Shown here: positions 33,722-42,369 of the stretch, one piece after another | Position numbering within the stretch: the stretch's first letter is position 1 | How the letters are laid out: the number at the start of each line of letters is the position of its first letter | DNA from: an uncultured Planctomycetia bacterium | GTDB lineage: Bacteria; Planctomycetota; Phycisphaerae; Phycisphaerales; SM1A02 | Reading direction: 5' to 3' | Length of the DNA stretch: 64,000 bases | NCBI GenBank assembly: GCA_937871505.1 | Contig: CALMPF010000034.1 | Span: 48,926-112,925, forward strand | Position numbers and translations under genes: made by a program | Notes under the pieces: generated by a model | The model's database searches: none | Told to the model about the DNA's origin: nothing | The model's input: only the letters and a program-made list of their open reading frames with translations

Positions 33722-33871
33722 CTACCCCGACCACGCCGAACGCAGCAGGCCAGGATCGGGACGGGCCACGATCCCGTCCCCGTCGAGGTCGGAGTTCCCG
33801 CCTTGGTCCCGTGAACCGAGCAGGATCGCGAGGTCCTCGGCGCCAACCGTGCCGTCGCGATCGAGGCAGAA
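33722..33871 (-). pseudogene. Remnant of a dockerin-like secreted protein gene
   Basis: In a minus-strand frame without a start, about 50 codons read FCLDRDGTVGAEDLAILLGS, then LDGDGIVARPDPGLLRSAWS and a TAG at 33722. These are two dockerin-like loops, the second degenerate. No upstream domain or signal peptide is connected; repeat family B (33869-33894) begins exactly at its break point. A truncated leftover gene. Confidence 0.55.
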
Positions 33872-33894
33872 CGCCGCTTCCGGACGCCGCAGCA
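33869..33894 (+). repeat. Dispersed repeat family B, copy 2
   Basis: Identical over 26 bases to 46-71. It coincides with the broken end of the dockerin-like remnant. The rest of 33605-34096 outside these two features shows no gene. Confidence 0.5.
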
Positions 33895-34096
33895 GACGCT
33901 GCGCGAGCAGCCGCGAAAGGAACGGTCCGGAAGGACCGGGAGCATGGAGGGAGCACGCCGCTCGCCTCGGTCGACCTCAGGCGTCAAGCCCCCCTCGCAG
34001 GGGTTCGCAGGAACTCACGGGAGGCGCGTCCTGCCGGACCTCTCGATCGAGCGCGATCGTCCGGCGGCCGCCATCGTGCGATATCGTCCAGCCGCG

Positions 34097-34741
34097 ATGC
34101 ACGCTCCGGCGCCTCAGCCAGCTCCCGATCCGCCGCGATCCGCCGGCGGACGTTCGGCGCCGCCGTCAGCGCCTCTGCCGTCAACGTTGCCGACACCCCT
34201 GATGGACGCGATCGTCGCCGCCTCCGAGGCCGACGGGCGTTGCCTCGACGAGCTGCTTCCGGATGTCTACGCGGATCTCCGGCGCATGGCGCAGGCCCGT
34301 CTTCGCGGCGCCGCCGCGGAGCGCACGCTTCAGGCGACCGCCCTCGTCCATGAGGCCTATCTGCGGCTGCTCTCCAAGGACGGCGCGACCTGGAACGACC
34401 TCCCGCAGTTCATCTTCGCCGCGGCGCGGGCGATGCGCGACATTCTCGCGGAGCGGGCGCGGCGCCGGATCCGGCGCGAGCGGATCGCGGGCTCCGCCGG
34501 CCTGGACGTCCGGTCGATCGCCTCCGCCGAGGAATCCGGACCGCTTGAGTACCTCGCCGTCGACGCCGCGATCGACTCGCTGCGCAACGAAGATGCCGAG
34601 CTTGCGGATCTGGTCGAACTCCGCTTCGTCGCGGGTCTCGACCACGCGGAGATCTCGACCGTGCTGGGAGTGAGCGAAGCCACCGCCAAGCGCCGGTGGC
34701 GTCTCGCGCGCGTCCGCCTGCTCGAGCGGCTTTCGGCGTAG
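34097..34741 (+). CDS. ECF sigma factor
   Basis: A 214-residue ECF sigma factor of the PF07638/TIGR02999 type. Region 2: ELLPDVYADLRRMAQARLRG, TLQATALVHEAYLRLLSKDG and WNDLPQFIFAAARAMRDILA. Region 4: ELADLVELRFVAGLDHAEIS, then TVLGVSEATAKRRWRLARVR. ATG 34097 is taken as start; ATG 34202 would drop a Pro-rich N-terminus and is also possible. No kinase or anti-sigma gene is adjacent, unlike the other sigma factor here. A hairpin follows the stop. Confidence 0.88.
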   Translation: MHAPAPQPAPDPPRSAGGRSAPPSAPLPSTLPTPLMDAIVAASEADGRCLDELLPDVYADLRRMAQARLRGAAAERTLQATALVHEAYLRLLSKDGATWNDLPQFIFAAARAMRDILAERARRRIRRERIAGSAGLDVRSIASAEESGPLEYLAVDAAIDSLRNEDAELADLVELRFVAGLDHAEISTVLGVSEATAKRRWRLARVRLLERLSA

Positions 34742-34761
34742 TCCGAAGCGCGCGTCCGGGA

Positions 34762-34778
34762 GCGACCGCGACGGTCGC
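34762..34778 (+). terminator. Hairpin after the sigma-factor gene
   Basis: GCGACCG-CGA-CGGTCGC forms a 7-base perfect stem 20 bases past the stop, between two convergent genes. No T-run. Confidence 0.4.
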
Positions 34779-34860
34779 GCGGCGCTCGCCGTGCCGAGTC
34801 GTTCCGGCGCCGCGGACTGGCCGAAGCGGACTGGCCGGTGCAGGCGGTGCGGCGGGGAGA

Positions 34861-36207
34861 TCAGCCGTGCTTGAGCAGCCGCTCGACGTAGTGGATGTCG
34901 AAGTCGGCGTCGACGAACTCCCGGCTGTCGAGCAGGCGGCGATGCAACGGGATGGTCGTGCGGATCGGCGCGATGCGGTACTCGTCAAGGGCCCGGCGCA
35001 TCCGCGCGATGGCCTCGCCCCGGGTCGGCGCGTGGACGATCAGCTTGCCGATCATCGAGTCATAGTCGGGCGGGATGCGGTAGCCCGAGCGAGCATGGCT
35101 GTCGACGCGCACGCCGGGACCGCCCGGCGCGGCGAGGAACTCGATCCGGCCTGCCTGAGGCATGAAGCCGCGCTCCGGATCCTCTGCGTTGATGCGGCAC
35201 TCGATCGCGTGACCGTTCGCCTTGATGTCGGCCTGCGACCAAGGCAGCGGCTCTCCGGCGGCGACGCGGAGCTGCGTCTTCACGATGTCCACTCCCGTGA
35301 CCATCTCGGTGACGGGATGTTCGACCTGGACGCGCGTGTTCACCTCGAGCATGTAGAAGTTCTGCGCCCGGTCCATCAGGAACTCGACGGTCGCGGCCCC
35401 GGCGTACTCCGCAGCCCGGACCAGCTCCGCCGCCGAGCGGCAGACGGCGTCGCGCTTCGCAGGATCGACTCCGGGCGCCGTCGCTTCCTCGATCAGCTTC
35501 TGGTGCCGGCGCTGGCTGGTGCAGTCGCGCTCATAGAGATGCACGGCGCTGCCGTGCTTGTCGCCGATCACCTGCACCTCGAAGTGCCGCGCCTGCTCGA
35601 GGAACTTCTCGATGTAGACGGTCCCGTCCCCGAAGGCCGCCTGCGCTTCCTGCCGCGCCGCCTGAAGTCCGGCCCGCAGCGCGGGCTCGTTGTGCGCGAC
35701 GCGCATGCCGCGCCCGCCCCCTCCCGCCGAGGCCTTCACGATGACGGGGTAGCCGATCTCGCGCGCCAGCTCGACGCCCTCCTCCTCATCCTCGATCGCG
35801 CCGTCGGAACCCGGAAAGACCGGCGTTCCCGACTGCCGGGCGAGCCGCTTGCATGAGACCTTGTCGCCGAGGCGGGCCATCGCCTCCGGACTCGGACCGA
35901 TGAACTCGATCCGGCAGTCGCGGCAGACCTCGGCGAAGTGGGCGTTCTCGGCGAGGAAGCCGTAGCCGGGGTGGATCGCATCGACGTTGGCGACCTCGGC
36001 CGCGGAGATGATCCGATCGATGCGCAGGTAGCTCTCCCTCGCCGGGGCGGGACCGATGCAGACCACCTGGTCCGCCATCTCGAGCCAGGGTCCGTCGCGG
36101 TCAGCCGTCGAGTGGACGCAGACGGTCTCGATGCCGAGCTCCTTCGCGGCGCGGATGATCCGCAGCGCGATCTCTCCGCGATTGGCGATGAGGATGCGGT
36201 GAAACAT
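34861..36207 (-). CDS. accC: Acetyl-CoA carboxylase, biotin carboxylase subunit
   Basis: The 448-residue biotin carboxylase carboxylates the biotin on AccB using ATP and bicarbonate, the first half of malonyl-CoA synthesis for fatty acids. Sequence shows MFHRILIANRGEIALRIIRA, the ATP-grasp glycine loop KASAGGGGRGMRVA, the metal/bicarbonate segment FYMLEVNTRVQVEHPVTEMV, the catalytic Arg in this stretch, and HAIECRINAEDP. Full length for the family. It lies 103 bases after accB on the same strand, the common accB-accC operon. Confidence 0.96.
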   Translation of the reverse strand: MFHRILIANRGEIALRIIRAAKELGIETVCVHSTADRDGPWLEMADQVVCIGPAPARESYLRIDRIISAAEVANVDAIHPGYGFLAENAHFAEVCRDCRIEFIGPSPEAMARLGDKVSCKRLARQSGTPVFPGSDGAIEDEEEGVELAREIGYPVIVKASAGGGGRGMRVAHNEPALRAGLQAARQEAQAAFGDGTVYIEKFLEQARHFEVQVIGDKHGSAVHLYERDCTSQRRHQKLIEEATAPGVDPAKRDAVCRSAAELVRAAEYAGAATVEFLMDRAQNFYMLEVNTRVQVEHPVTEMVTGVDIVKTQLRVAAGEPLPWSQADIKANGHAIECRINAEDPERGFMPQAGRIEFLAAPGGPGVRVDSHARSGYRIPPDYDSMIGKLIVHAPTRGEAIARMRRALDEYRIAPIRTTIPLHRRLLDSREFVDADFDIHYVERLLKHG

Positions 36208-36310
36208 GCTGCTCCGGGCGACTGTCCGCGATTGATGCGGGTGAGGGTGGCGACGACCGCCGGCGGCGAGGTCCGCGCCGGAACGCCGGGCGCGGAAGCG
36301 GCGCAGCCGC

Positions 36311-36835
36311 TCAGGCCGGTCGGACGAGGAAGAGCTTCTGGCCGAACTCGACGGGCTCGCCGCTGCGGACGAGCACCTTCTCGATCGTCCCCTCGCACTC
36401 GGCCTTGATCTCGTTGAAGACCTTCATGGCCTCGATCAGGCAGACCACCGTCTCGGCGCCGATCGATCCGCCGACCTTGACGAAGGTCGGCTTGTCCGGC
36501 GCGGGCGACGCGTAGAACGTCCCGACCATCGGACTCTCGATCGCGACCAGCTCGTCGTCGTCGCCGGCGTCGGCGGCGGAGCGATCGGCGGCGGCCCCCG
36601 CTCCGACGCCCGCCCCGCTCCCCCCTCCGCCTCCGCTCCCGGGGTGGACGGCGAGGGTCGCGGTCACGGGCACGCCCGCATGGCCCGCGACGGGCAGGTG
36701 CGTCACGGTCGGAATCGCCGCGGGGCCGGTGCGCTTCAGCGTCACCTGCTCTTGGCTATCGCGCAGGTCGATCTCGGTGAGGTCGTTGACGACCATCAGT
36801 CGGACGAGTTCCTTCAGCTTGCGGATGTCGAGCAT
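36311..36835 (-). CDS. accB: Acetyl-CoA carboxylase, biotin carboxyl carrier protein
   Basis: The 174-residue carrier has an N-terminal helical region (MLDIRKLKELVRLMVVNDLT), a Gly/Ala-rich flexible linker and the biotinyl domain with the biotinylated Lys in IEAMKVFNEIKAE, ending EFGQKLFLVRPA. ATG 36835 is preceded by GGAG at five bases; an upstream in-frame start is not conserved-looking. First gene of the accB-accC pair. Confidence 0.95.
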   Translation of the reverse strand: MLDIRKLKELVRLMVVNDLTEIDLRDSQEQVTLKRTGPAAIPTVTHLPVAGHAGVPVTATLAVHPGSGGGGGSGAGVGAGAAADRSAADAGDDDELVAIESPMVGTFYASPAPDKPTFVKVGGSIGAETVVCLIEAMKVFNEIKAECEGTIEKVLVRSGEPVEFGQKLFLVRPA

Positions 36836-37137
36836 GGGGTCTCCGGCAACCTCCGCCGCACCGCGACTCGGAGAGCTGTCGCGAGGGCGTCGGGGACGCG
36901 TGACGAGGAGTGTACATGACGCCTCGCGTTCCTGCATGCGAGGTCTCCGTCACCGATCACGATCGCCGGGCGATCGCGGGCGTTGGCGCACCTTTGGTCA
37001 CCTTTAACGGCATTTCGTGCAAGTTTCCGCCGAGGCCCGAGGCGCTCGGCTCAGCGGTCCCCGGGTTGTCATTCGAGCGCTTGGGCGCGCACCTCGGGGC
37101 TCCCGAACGAGCCCGCCAGCCTCCCTTCGCTCGATCG
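36836..37137. other. 302-base intergenic region upstream of accB
   Basis: Presumably contains the accB promoter. No gene or repeat was recognised; the word GGTCACCTTTAACGGCATTT near 36995 is AT-richer than the surroundings. Confidence 0.4.
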
Positions 37138-37998
37138 CTATCGCAGCCCCGGCGGCGTTCCGAGGATCTCGCGCAGCAGGACCGCCTGCCGGAGCCCGGC
37201 CGGGCTTCGCAGCGCTTCAACGATCGAGGGCGCTCCGCGGTCCCGCAGCCCTCCGGCCGAGCTCCGCACGACGCCGCGCTCGCCACCCCATCCCTCGGGG
37301 ATCGCCGCCGCTCGGCGACTCTCGGAGGTGGGAGCGATCGCGTACGGCGCGCTCGGAGGCGGCCCGGCGCCGGGGCGCTCGGCGTCGCGCGGCGCACGCG
37401 CCGAGGCTGCGCGCTGCGCAGCCGTGCGCTCCGATCGCTCTGCCGCCTCTCGGCGGACCGCACGATCCATCGCTTCGGCGTCCGCCTGGTGTCGAGCAAC
37501 GTCGCGGCGGGCGCTCTCCGCGCGGCGCGAGGCCAGCCTGCGCTCTTCGTCGAGCGCTCCTCCGAGTCGTCCCGTCACCGGGTCGGCATCGCCGCGCCGC
37601 GTGGCGGCGCGGCGTCGAGCGTCTTCGCGGCTCTGGGCAGCGACATCGCGCGGGACGCCGAAGGCGCGTTCGTCCGTGGTTCGAGCGGACCCGCCACGCT
37701 CCGCGCCGGCACTGCGCCGCGCTCCTGACCCGCTGGGAAAGCCGGTCGGAGGCGCGTCGGAGGGGGTCTCAGAGACGATGACGATCGGTGGCTCGCCAGG
37801 GCGCTGGATCACGATTCGCTTCGGAGCTCCGGAGGGCTGCATGCCGCCCTGCCGCCCCTGCGCCGCATGGGAGCGCTGAAGTCGCGCCGCCTCCTCCTGC
37901 CTGAGTCGCCGCTCCTTGGCCTGCGCCCGCGCCCGCACGATGGCGCCGATGGCGTTGACCGCGATCACGAAGATGACGACGAGGACCAGTTGCGTCAC
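37138..37998 (-). CDS. Membrane-anchored hypothetical protein, planctomycete type
   Basis: A 286-residue protein starting at GTG 37998. One N-terminal membrane helix (QLVLVVIFVIAVNAIGAIV) is followed by a long, highly charged Arg/Ala/Glu-rich region predicted to be helical or disordered, with IVIQRPGEPPIVIVSETPSD early on. The C-terminus, LRSPAGLRQAVLLREILGTP, looks conserved; I associate this ending with Phycisphaerae proteins of unknown function. Most of the chain is probably cytoplasmic. No enzymatic motif. Confidence 0.65.
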   Translation of the reverse strand: MTQLVLVVIFVIAVNAIGAIVRARAQAKERRLRQEEAARLQRSHAAQGRQGGMQPSGAPKRIVIQRPGEPPIVIVSETPSDAPPTGFPSGSGARRSAGAERGGSARTTDERAFGVPRDVAAQSREDARRRAATRRGDADPVTGRLGGALDEERRLASRRAESARRDVARHQADAEAMDRAVRREAAERSERTAAQRAASARAPRDAERPGAGPPPSAPYAIAPTSESRRAAAIPEGWGGERGVVRSSAGGLRDRGAPSIVEALRSPAGLRQAVLLREILGTPPGLR

Positions 37999-38178
37999 TT
38001 CGCGATCGTAGGAGTCGGCGTCACCGGGCGATCGAGCGCCCCCGGGCGCCCCTGGGCGCCCCTTGGCTCCGCCGCGAGGCGGACGGACGCGGATGTCCTG
38101 CGAGGAGAAGGGAAGCAGATGGGGCCCCGGCGGCCCCTCTGCGGGCCATCAAGAACCGCATGCGGGCTCCGACGTGGC

Positions 38179-38204
38179 GGAACGCCGCTTCGGACGACCG
38201 CAGC
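38179..38204 (+). repeat. Dispersed repeat family B, diverged copy 3
   Basis: GGAACGCCGCTTCGGACGACCGCAGC differs from copy 1 by one lost C and one added base. It lies between two minus-strand genes. Confidence 0.4.
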
Positions 38205-38283
38205 GGCACGCGAGGGGCGCTGGAGGGCTCGCTGCCGCGCGTTCGCGCCGGCGCCGGATGGCCGACGACCGCGCCGCGCCGAC

Positions 38284-38772
38284 TCACTTCGCCGACTTCG
38301 CGGCCGTCCTTCCTCCGGCCCGCTTCGCCGTCTTGCTTCCTCCCCGCTGCTCGCCCTTCCGGGGTGCCTTGATCGCGTCCTTCGCGCGTTCGCTCCCGCG
38401 GTGCGCGACCAGGTCGGTGAACCCGCCCCACGTCATGCGTTTCGGATCGAAGGGCATCGCTCCGCCGGTGCAGCTCTCTGCGATGCGCCGATCGGTCATC
38501 ACCTTGGCGTTGACGCGGTCGCGATGCGCCCGGCTGCGGTAGACGATGTACGAGAAGATCACCGTCTCGCCGCGACGGCACTCGACGAGCTTGGGAAACG
38601 GCAGGCCGAAGCCCGGCAGGGCATGCTCGAGGACGGCCTCGACGTACTCGAGCGCGCCGTGCTCGATCCACACCTGCGCGGCGACCTTGGCGAGCTCCCG
38701 ATACGCGGCGAGCTTGCTTCGCGGAATGGGAATGACGAAGCCGTCGATGTAGCGGGCGGGGTTCCTGGCCAT
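38284..38772 (-). CDS. DUF1428 family protein
   Basis: A 162-residue protein of the DUF1428 (YbaA-like) family, a ferredoxin-like alpha/beta dimer of unknown function: YIDGFVIPIPRSKLAAYREL, VWIEHGALEYVEAVLEHAL, ETVIFSYIVYRSRAHRDRVN, AKVMTDRRI and MPFDPKRMTWGGF. After residue about 125 it has a Lys/Ala-rich tail (GGSKTAKRAGGRTAAKSAK) not usual for the family, perhaps nucleic-acid binding. Complete domain, single gene. Confidence 0.88.
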   Translation of the reverse strand: MARNPARYIDGFVIPIPRSKLAAYRELAKVAAQVWIEHGALEYVEAVLEHALPGFGLPFPKLVECRRGETVIFSYIVYRSRAHRDRVNAKVMTDRRIAESCTGGAMPFDPKRMTWGGFTDLVAHRGSERAKDAIKAPRKGEQRGGSKTAKRAGGRTAAKSAK

Positions 38773-38838
38773 GGGGCGAGAGCATACCGCAAGGCAAACT
38801 CCTGACCGCCCGCGTCCGGCGTGCGGCGCCGCAGCGCC

Positions 38839-39621
38839 TCAGGACGTCGATCCGCCGCCCTGGCTCGACCGATGCATCGGACGCGGCAGCAGCGCGACGA
38901 GGCCGTCGCCGTCGAGCTGCGCAAAGGGCACGCCGTAGAGCGCCTCCAGCATGCGCGGCGCAAGCGTCGCCGGGGCCGGCCCCGCGGCGACCGCGCGCCC
39001 GCGATCGAGGAGCAGGGCATCGTCTGCGATCAGCGCCGCGGAGGTGGGGTCGTGGATGGTCGCGATCACGCCGCCGCCGCCGCGGGCGTGCGCCCGCAGC
39101 AGCGCCATCGCGTGCACCGAATGCGCCGGATCGAGCGCGGCGAGCGGTTCGTCGAGCACCAGCCAGCCGGCTGCGTCGACCTGGGCGAGCGCCCGTGCGA
39201 GCGCGACGCGCTGCTGCTGCCCGAGCGAGAGCGTCGATGCGACGCGCTCGGCCTCCCGGGTCAGCTCGGTCGCGGCGAGCGCCCGCTCGACCCGTTCCTG
39301 GCTTCGGTCGAGGGCGAAGCGGCCGAGCGCGACGACCTCGCGCACCGAGAGCGCTCCGGCGAGGAGCGGCCGCTGGGCGACATAGCCGAGGCAGCGGACC
39401 CTGGCTGCGCGGGCGAGGGCGCCCGTCTCGACGCCGTCGATCAGGATCGTGCCCGCGTCCGGTCGCAGGGCGCCGATCAGGGTGCGCAGCAGCGTGCTCT
39501 TCCCCGCGCCGTTGGGCCCGAGGATGGCGACGATCCGTCCGCGCTCGAAGCGGGCGTCGACGCCGTCAAGTGCAGCCACCGCGCCGAATCGCTTCCGCAG
39601 TCCCGCCGCGAGCAGCGTCAC
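38839..39621 (-). CDS. ABC transporter ATPase, vitamin B12/haem/iron-siderophore type
   Basis: The 260-residue ATPase energises the adjacent FecCD-type permease. Walker A VAILGPNGAGKSTLLR, Q-loop region CLGYVAQRPLL, signature TLSLGQQQRVALARAL, Walker B GWLVLDEPLAALDP and the H-switch VIATIHD are all present, so it should be active. Start GTG 39621 overlaps the permease stop (GTGA). Last gene of a three-gene operon. Confidence 0.9.
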   Translation of the reverse strand: MTLLAAGLRKRFGAVAALDGVDARFERGRIVAILGPNGAGKSTLLRTLIGALRPDAGTILIDGVETGALARAARVRCLGYVAQRPLLAGALSVREVVALGRFALDRSQERVERALAATELTREAERVASTLSLGQQQRVALARALAQVDAAGWLVLDEPLAALDPAHSVHAMALLRAHARGGGGVIATIHDPTSAALIADDALLLDRGRAVAAGPAPATLAPRMLEALYGVPFAQLDGDGLVALLPRPMHRSSQGGGSTS

Positions 39622-40694
39622 CCGAACCCCTTTCCTCGGCGGAGCAGGACGAGGAAGACCGGACCACCCGCGAGGGCGGCGAAGATCCCCACCGGGATCC
39701 GCCCGCCGCCGAGATCGACGAGCTGCCTGAGAATGTCCGCGGCGAGAAGCAGAGCGCCGCCCGCCAGCGCAGCGCCGACGACCAGCGGAGCGTGCCGCGC
39801 CCCCGCGAGGCTTCGGACCAGATGCGGCGCCACGAGCCCGACGAAGGCGATCGGCCCCGCGACGGTCACCGCCGCTGCGGCAAGGAGGCCAGAGGCGATG
39901 CCGAGCGTCCAGCGGAGGCGGCGGAGCGGAACGCCGACGGCGTGCGCCTCATCGTCTCCGAAGGTCGCCGCATCCATCGACCTCCCCAGGGCCGCCCCGA
40001 GCGCGACGCCGGCGATGGCCAGCGCCGAGACCACCACCAGCAGCGCCGGCTCCACCGCTTCGGGGATCCGTCCGATCATCCATGCGGCGAGATCGGAGCG
40101 CAGGCCTTGGGGCGAGAGGTGCTGAAGGAGCAGCACGACCGCGCCGCACATCGTCGAGACCACGACGCCAGCGAGGACGAGGGCGAGCGGATCCGGCGCT
40201 CCGCGGCGCTGACCGAGGGCGATGACGGCGACCAGCGCCGCGATGCCGCCGATCGCCGCGGGGAGGACCAGCCCGAGCTGGCGGACCGCATCCGCGACGA
40301 GCTCCGCCCCGGGAAGCCACTCCGGCGCCGCGAAGCCGGCGATCGAGCTTCCTGCCGTCCCCGCCCACGCGAAGGCGAGGGCGATCGTCACGCCGAGCCC
40401 GGCGCCTCCCGAGACACCGAGGATGAAGGGCTCCGCCAGCGGGTTGCGCAGCAGCCCCTGAAGGAACACGCCGGCCACGCCCAGCGCCGCCCCGACCGAA
40501 AGCGCCGCGGCGATCGCCGTCATGCGCAGCGTGCGGATCGCCTCCTCGGGCCAGCCGAAGCTCGCGGCGCCGCCGAGCGGGCGCTCGACGAAGAGCCGCA
40601 GGACGACCAGCGCCGCGAGCGCTGCGCCGATGGCGGCGATCCTGCGCCAGGTCCGCGCGGCAGGATCGGCTCTTGCGCGAGGCGGCGACTTCAT
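39618..40694 (-). CDS. FecCD/BtuC-family ABC transporter permease
   Basis: A 358-residue inner-membrane permease with about nine or ten hydrophobic helices. Typical FecCD segments are LSVGAALGVAGVFLQGLLRN and PLAEPFILGVSGGAGLGVTI, then TVAGPIAFVGLVAPHLVRSL and LGGGRIPVGIFAALAGGPVF. ATG 40694 overlaps the stop of the binding-protein gene. The substrate could be cobalamin, haem or a siderophore; no TonB-dependent receptor lies nearby to decide. Confidence 0.9.
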   Translation of the reverse strand: MKSPPRARADPAARTWRRIAAIGAALAALVVLRLFVERPLGGAASFGWPEEAIRTLRMTAIAAALSVGAALGVAGVFLQGLLRNPLAEPFILGVSGGAGLGVTIALAFAWAGTAGSSIAGFAAPEWLPGAELVADAVRQLGLVLPAAIGGIAALVAVIALGQRRGAPDPLALVLAGVVVSTMCGAVVLLLQHLSPQGLRSDLAAWMIGRIPEAVEPALLVVVSALAIAGVALGAALGRSMDAATFGDDEAHAVGVPLRRLRWTLGIASGLLAAAAVTVAGPIAFVGLVAPHLVRSLAGARHAPLVVGAALAGGALLLAADILRQLVDLGGGRIPVGIFAALAGGPVFLVLLRRGKGFG

Positions 40695-41713
40695 CGTGCC
40701 GTGGTCCCGCGCTCGAGCGACTCGAGCGTCGCGGCGAGCGCCGCGGCGAGCCCGCCCACCGCCGGTCCGGGGAGCATCGCCGAGGGATGGACGAGCACGC
40801 CAAGCCGGCCGCGCCGCGTCGCGGGGACGTCGAGGCGCCGAGCGAACCGCCGAAGGGTCTCCTCGTGGGCATCGATCGCGGCACCGGCGGTGCCGGCCGC
40901 GCCGGCGGTGCGCACCAGGACGATCGCGTCCGGCGCCAGCCGCTGCACGTCCTCGACCGAGAGCTCGGGGAAGCCGCGCAGCGCCAGCGCGTTGGTTCCG
41001 CCGATGGCCAGCAGCAGATCGCCGAGGTAGCTCCCGCTGCCGAAGGCCATGACGGGATCGCACGCGAAGAGCAGGAGCACCCGACCGGGATCATGCCCGG
41101 CGACCCGCGTCCGCGCCGCCGCGATCGAGCGGTCGATCTCCTCGAGGACCGATCCGGAGGCTTCTGCGAGCCTCGCGCGATCCGAGCCGTCGGTCTCCGT
41201 CGCGCCGCCCTCCGCGCCGGGGGCCATGAAGCCGAGCAGCCCCGGCAGCGCCGCGAGCAGCGACCGGACATCCTCGACCCCGTCGAGGTGCCGTGCGATC
41301 ACGACCGCGCCGAGGGACCGCGCGACGGAGTCGAGGCCGGGCTCGATCCCGCTGCGGGGCGGCTGCACGAGGAGGTGCGTCGGTCGGAGCCGGAGCAGCC
41401 GCTCCGCATCGAAGTCCACGAGCGTGCCGACGACCGGAGCCTCGGCGACCGTGGCCGGGCACCAGGGCGTCCGCCCCACGATGCGCTCACCGAGTCCGAG
41501 CGCGATCGCAGCATCGGTCATCGCCGGGCTGAGCGACGCGATTCGCAGGTCGGCGATCCGCGTCACCTCGGCGGACTCCGGAGGCGACGGCGGCGCCGTC
41601 GGATCGGATGCCCGAGGCGCCAGCATCCATGCGGCAGTCCCCGCAGCGACGGCTGCGAGCGCCCACGGCACGGCGCCGCGACGGCGATGGAGAATCTGCG
41701 TTGACCGCCTCAA
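40691..41713 (-). CDS. Periplasmic substrate-binding protein (BtuF/FecB type)
   Basis: A 340-residue class III binding protein: RIASLSPAMTDAAIALGLGE, IVGRTPWCP, APVVGTLVDFDAERLLRLRP and SVEDVQRLAPDAIVLVRTAG. The N-terminus has a hydrophobic export segment (VPWALAAVAAGTAAWMLAP). RTPWCP and the overall pattern resemble BtuF (vitamin B12) more than siderophore binders, but this is not decisive. The start is TTG 41713, 23 bases from the divergent gene, and remains uncertain; a GTG a few codons later is possible. First gene of the importer operon. Confidence 0.82.
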   Translation of the reverse strand: MRRSTQILHRRRGAVPWALAAVAAGTAAWMLAPRASDPTAPPSPPESAEVTRIADLRIASLSPAMTDAAIALGLGERIVGRTPWCPATVAEAPVVGTLVDFDAERLLRLRPTHLLVQPPRSGIEPGLDSVARSLGAVVIARHLDGVEDVRSLLAALPGLLGFMAPGAEGGATETDGSDRARLAEASGSVLEEIDRSIAAARTRVAGHDPGRVLLLFACDPVMAFGSGSYLGDLLLAIGGTNALALRGFPELSVEDVQRLAPDAIVLVRTAGAAGTAGAAIDAHEETLRRFARRLDVPATRRGRLGVLVHPSAMLPGPAVGGLAAALAATLESLERGTTAR

Positions 41714-41736
41714 CGGCTCAATCCTACATTCGCCCG

Positions 41737-42369
41737 ATGCCGCTGCTGCCAGACCTTCGACGCTTCTTCGGACGCTCGCCCAAGGCGACGGCGATCGACG
41801 GCAGCGCCCCCGCCCTCCCCCCGGGCGAGGCCGACTCCGGCGCCGCCCTGCGCCTCGCGGCCGAAGAGATCGTCGCGGAGCTGCGGCGGGAGCGGGACGC
41901 GCTGGCCGCGCTGGGCGAGGCGCTCGCGCCGCTGCCGAGGATCGCCGAAGGGGTCGGCGACGTGCGCCGGCACGCGGTCGTGATCCACGAGACCTTCGCG
42001 CAGCACGCCGACCGCAGCCAGCGTTCGTCCGAGGCGATGAGCGGGCTGCTCGAGCGCGTCGGCGATTCGCTCGTCGGGCAGGCGGAGACGGTCGGGCAGA
42101 TGCACGAGCAGGTCAACCTCGTCGTCAGGACGGTCGGCACGCTCGGCGACGATCTCGACCGCCTCCGATCGTCGCTCACCGACATCGCCGAGCACAGCGC
42201 CCGGGCCTCGACGACGCTCTCCCAGCTCGCCGAGCGGCAGATCGAGCGCGAGGAGCGCCTCATCGGCGAGATGCAGTCGTGGCGCGCGTGGTCGATCGGC
42301 CTCCTCGCGGTGGTGGCCGCGGGCATGATCGTCGCCGCGACCGCCCTGGTCATCGTGCTGGCGCGCTGA
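41737..42369 (+). CDS. Coiled-coil protein with C-terminal membrane anchor
   Basis: A 210-residue protein. After MPLLPDLRRFFGRSP comes a long helical region with heptad-like leucines (AAEEIVAELRRERDALAALG through LDRLRSSLTDIAEHSARAST), then one membrane helix at the very end (SIGLLAVVAAGMIVAATALV). The shape recalls methyl-accepting or tail-anchored coiled-coil proteins; no family recognised. Its last 20 bases overlap the end of the convergent ABC exporter gene. Confidence 0.65.
   Translation: MPLLPDLRRFFGRSPKATAIDGSAPALPPGEADSGAALRLAAEEIVAELRRERDALAALGEALAPLPRIAEGVGDVRRHAVVIHETFAQHADRSQRSSEAMSGLLERVGDSLVGQAETVGQMHEQVNLVVRTVGTLGDDLDRLRSSLTDIAEHSARASTTLSQLAERQIEREERLIGEMQSWRAWSIGLLAVVAAGMIVAATALVIVLAR

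Noticed and set aside
41714..41736. Cobalamin riboswitch before the B12-type importer
   Set aside because: Only 23 bases separate the importer from the divergent gene, too short for a B12 riboswitch.
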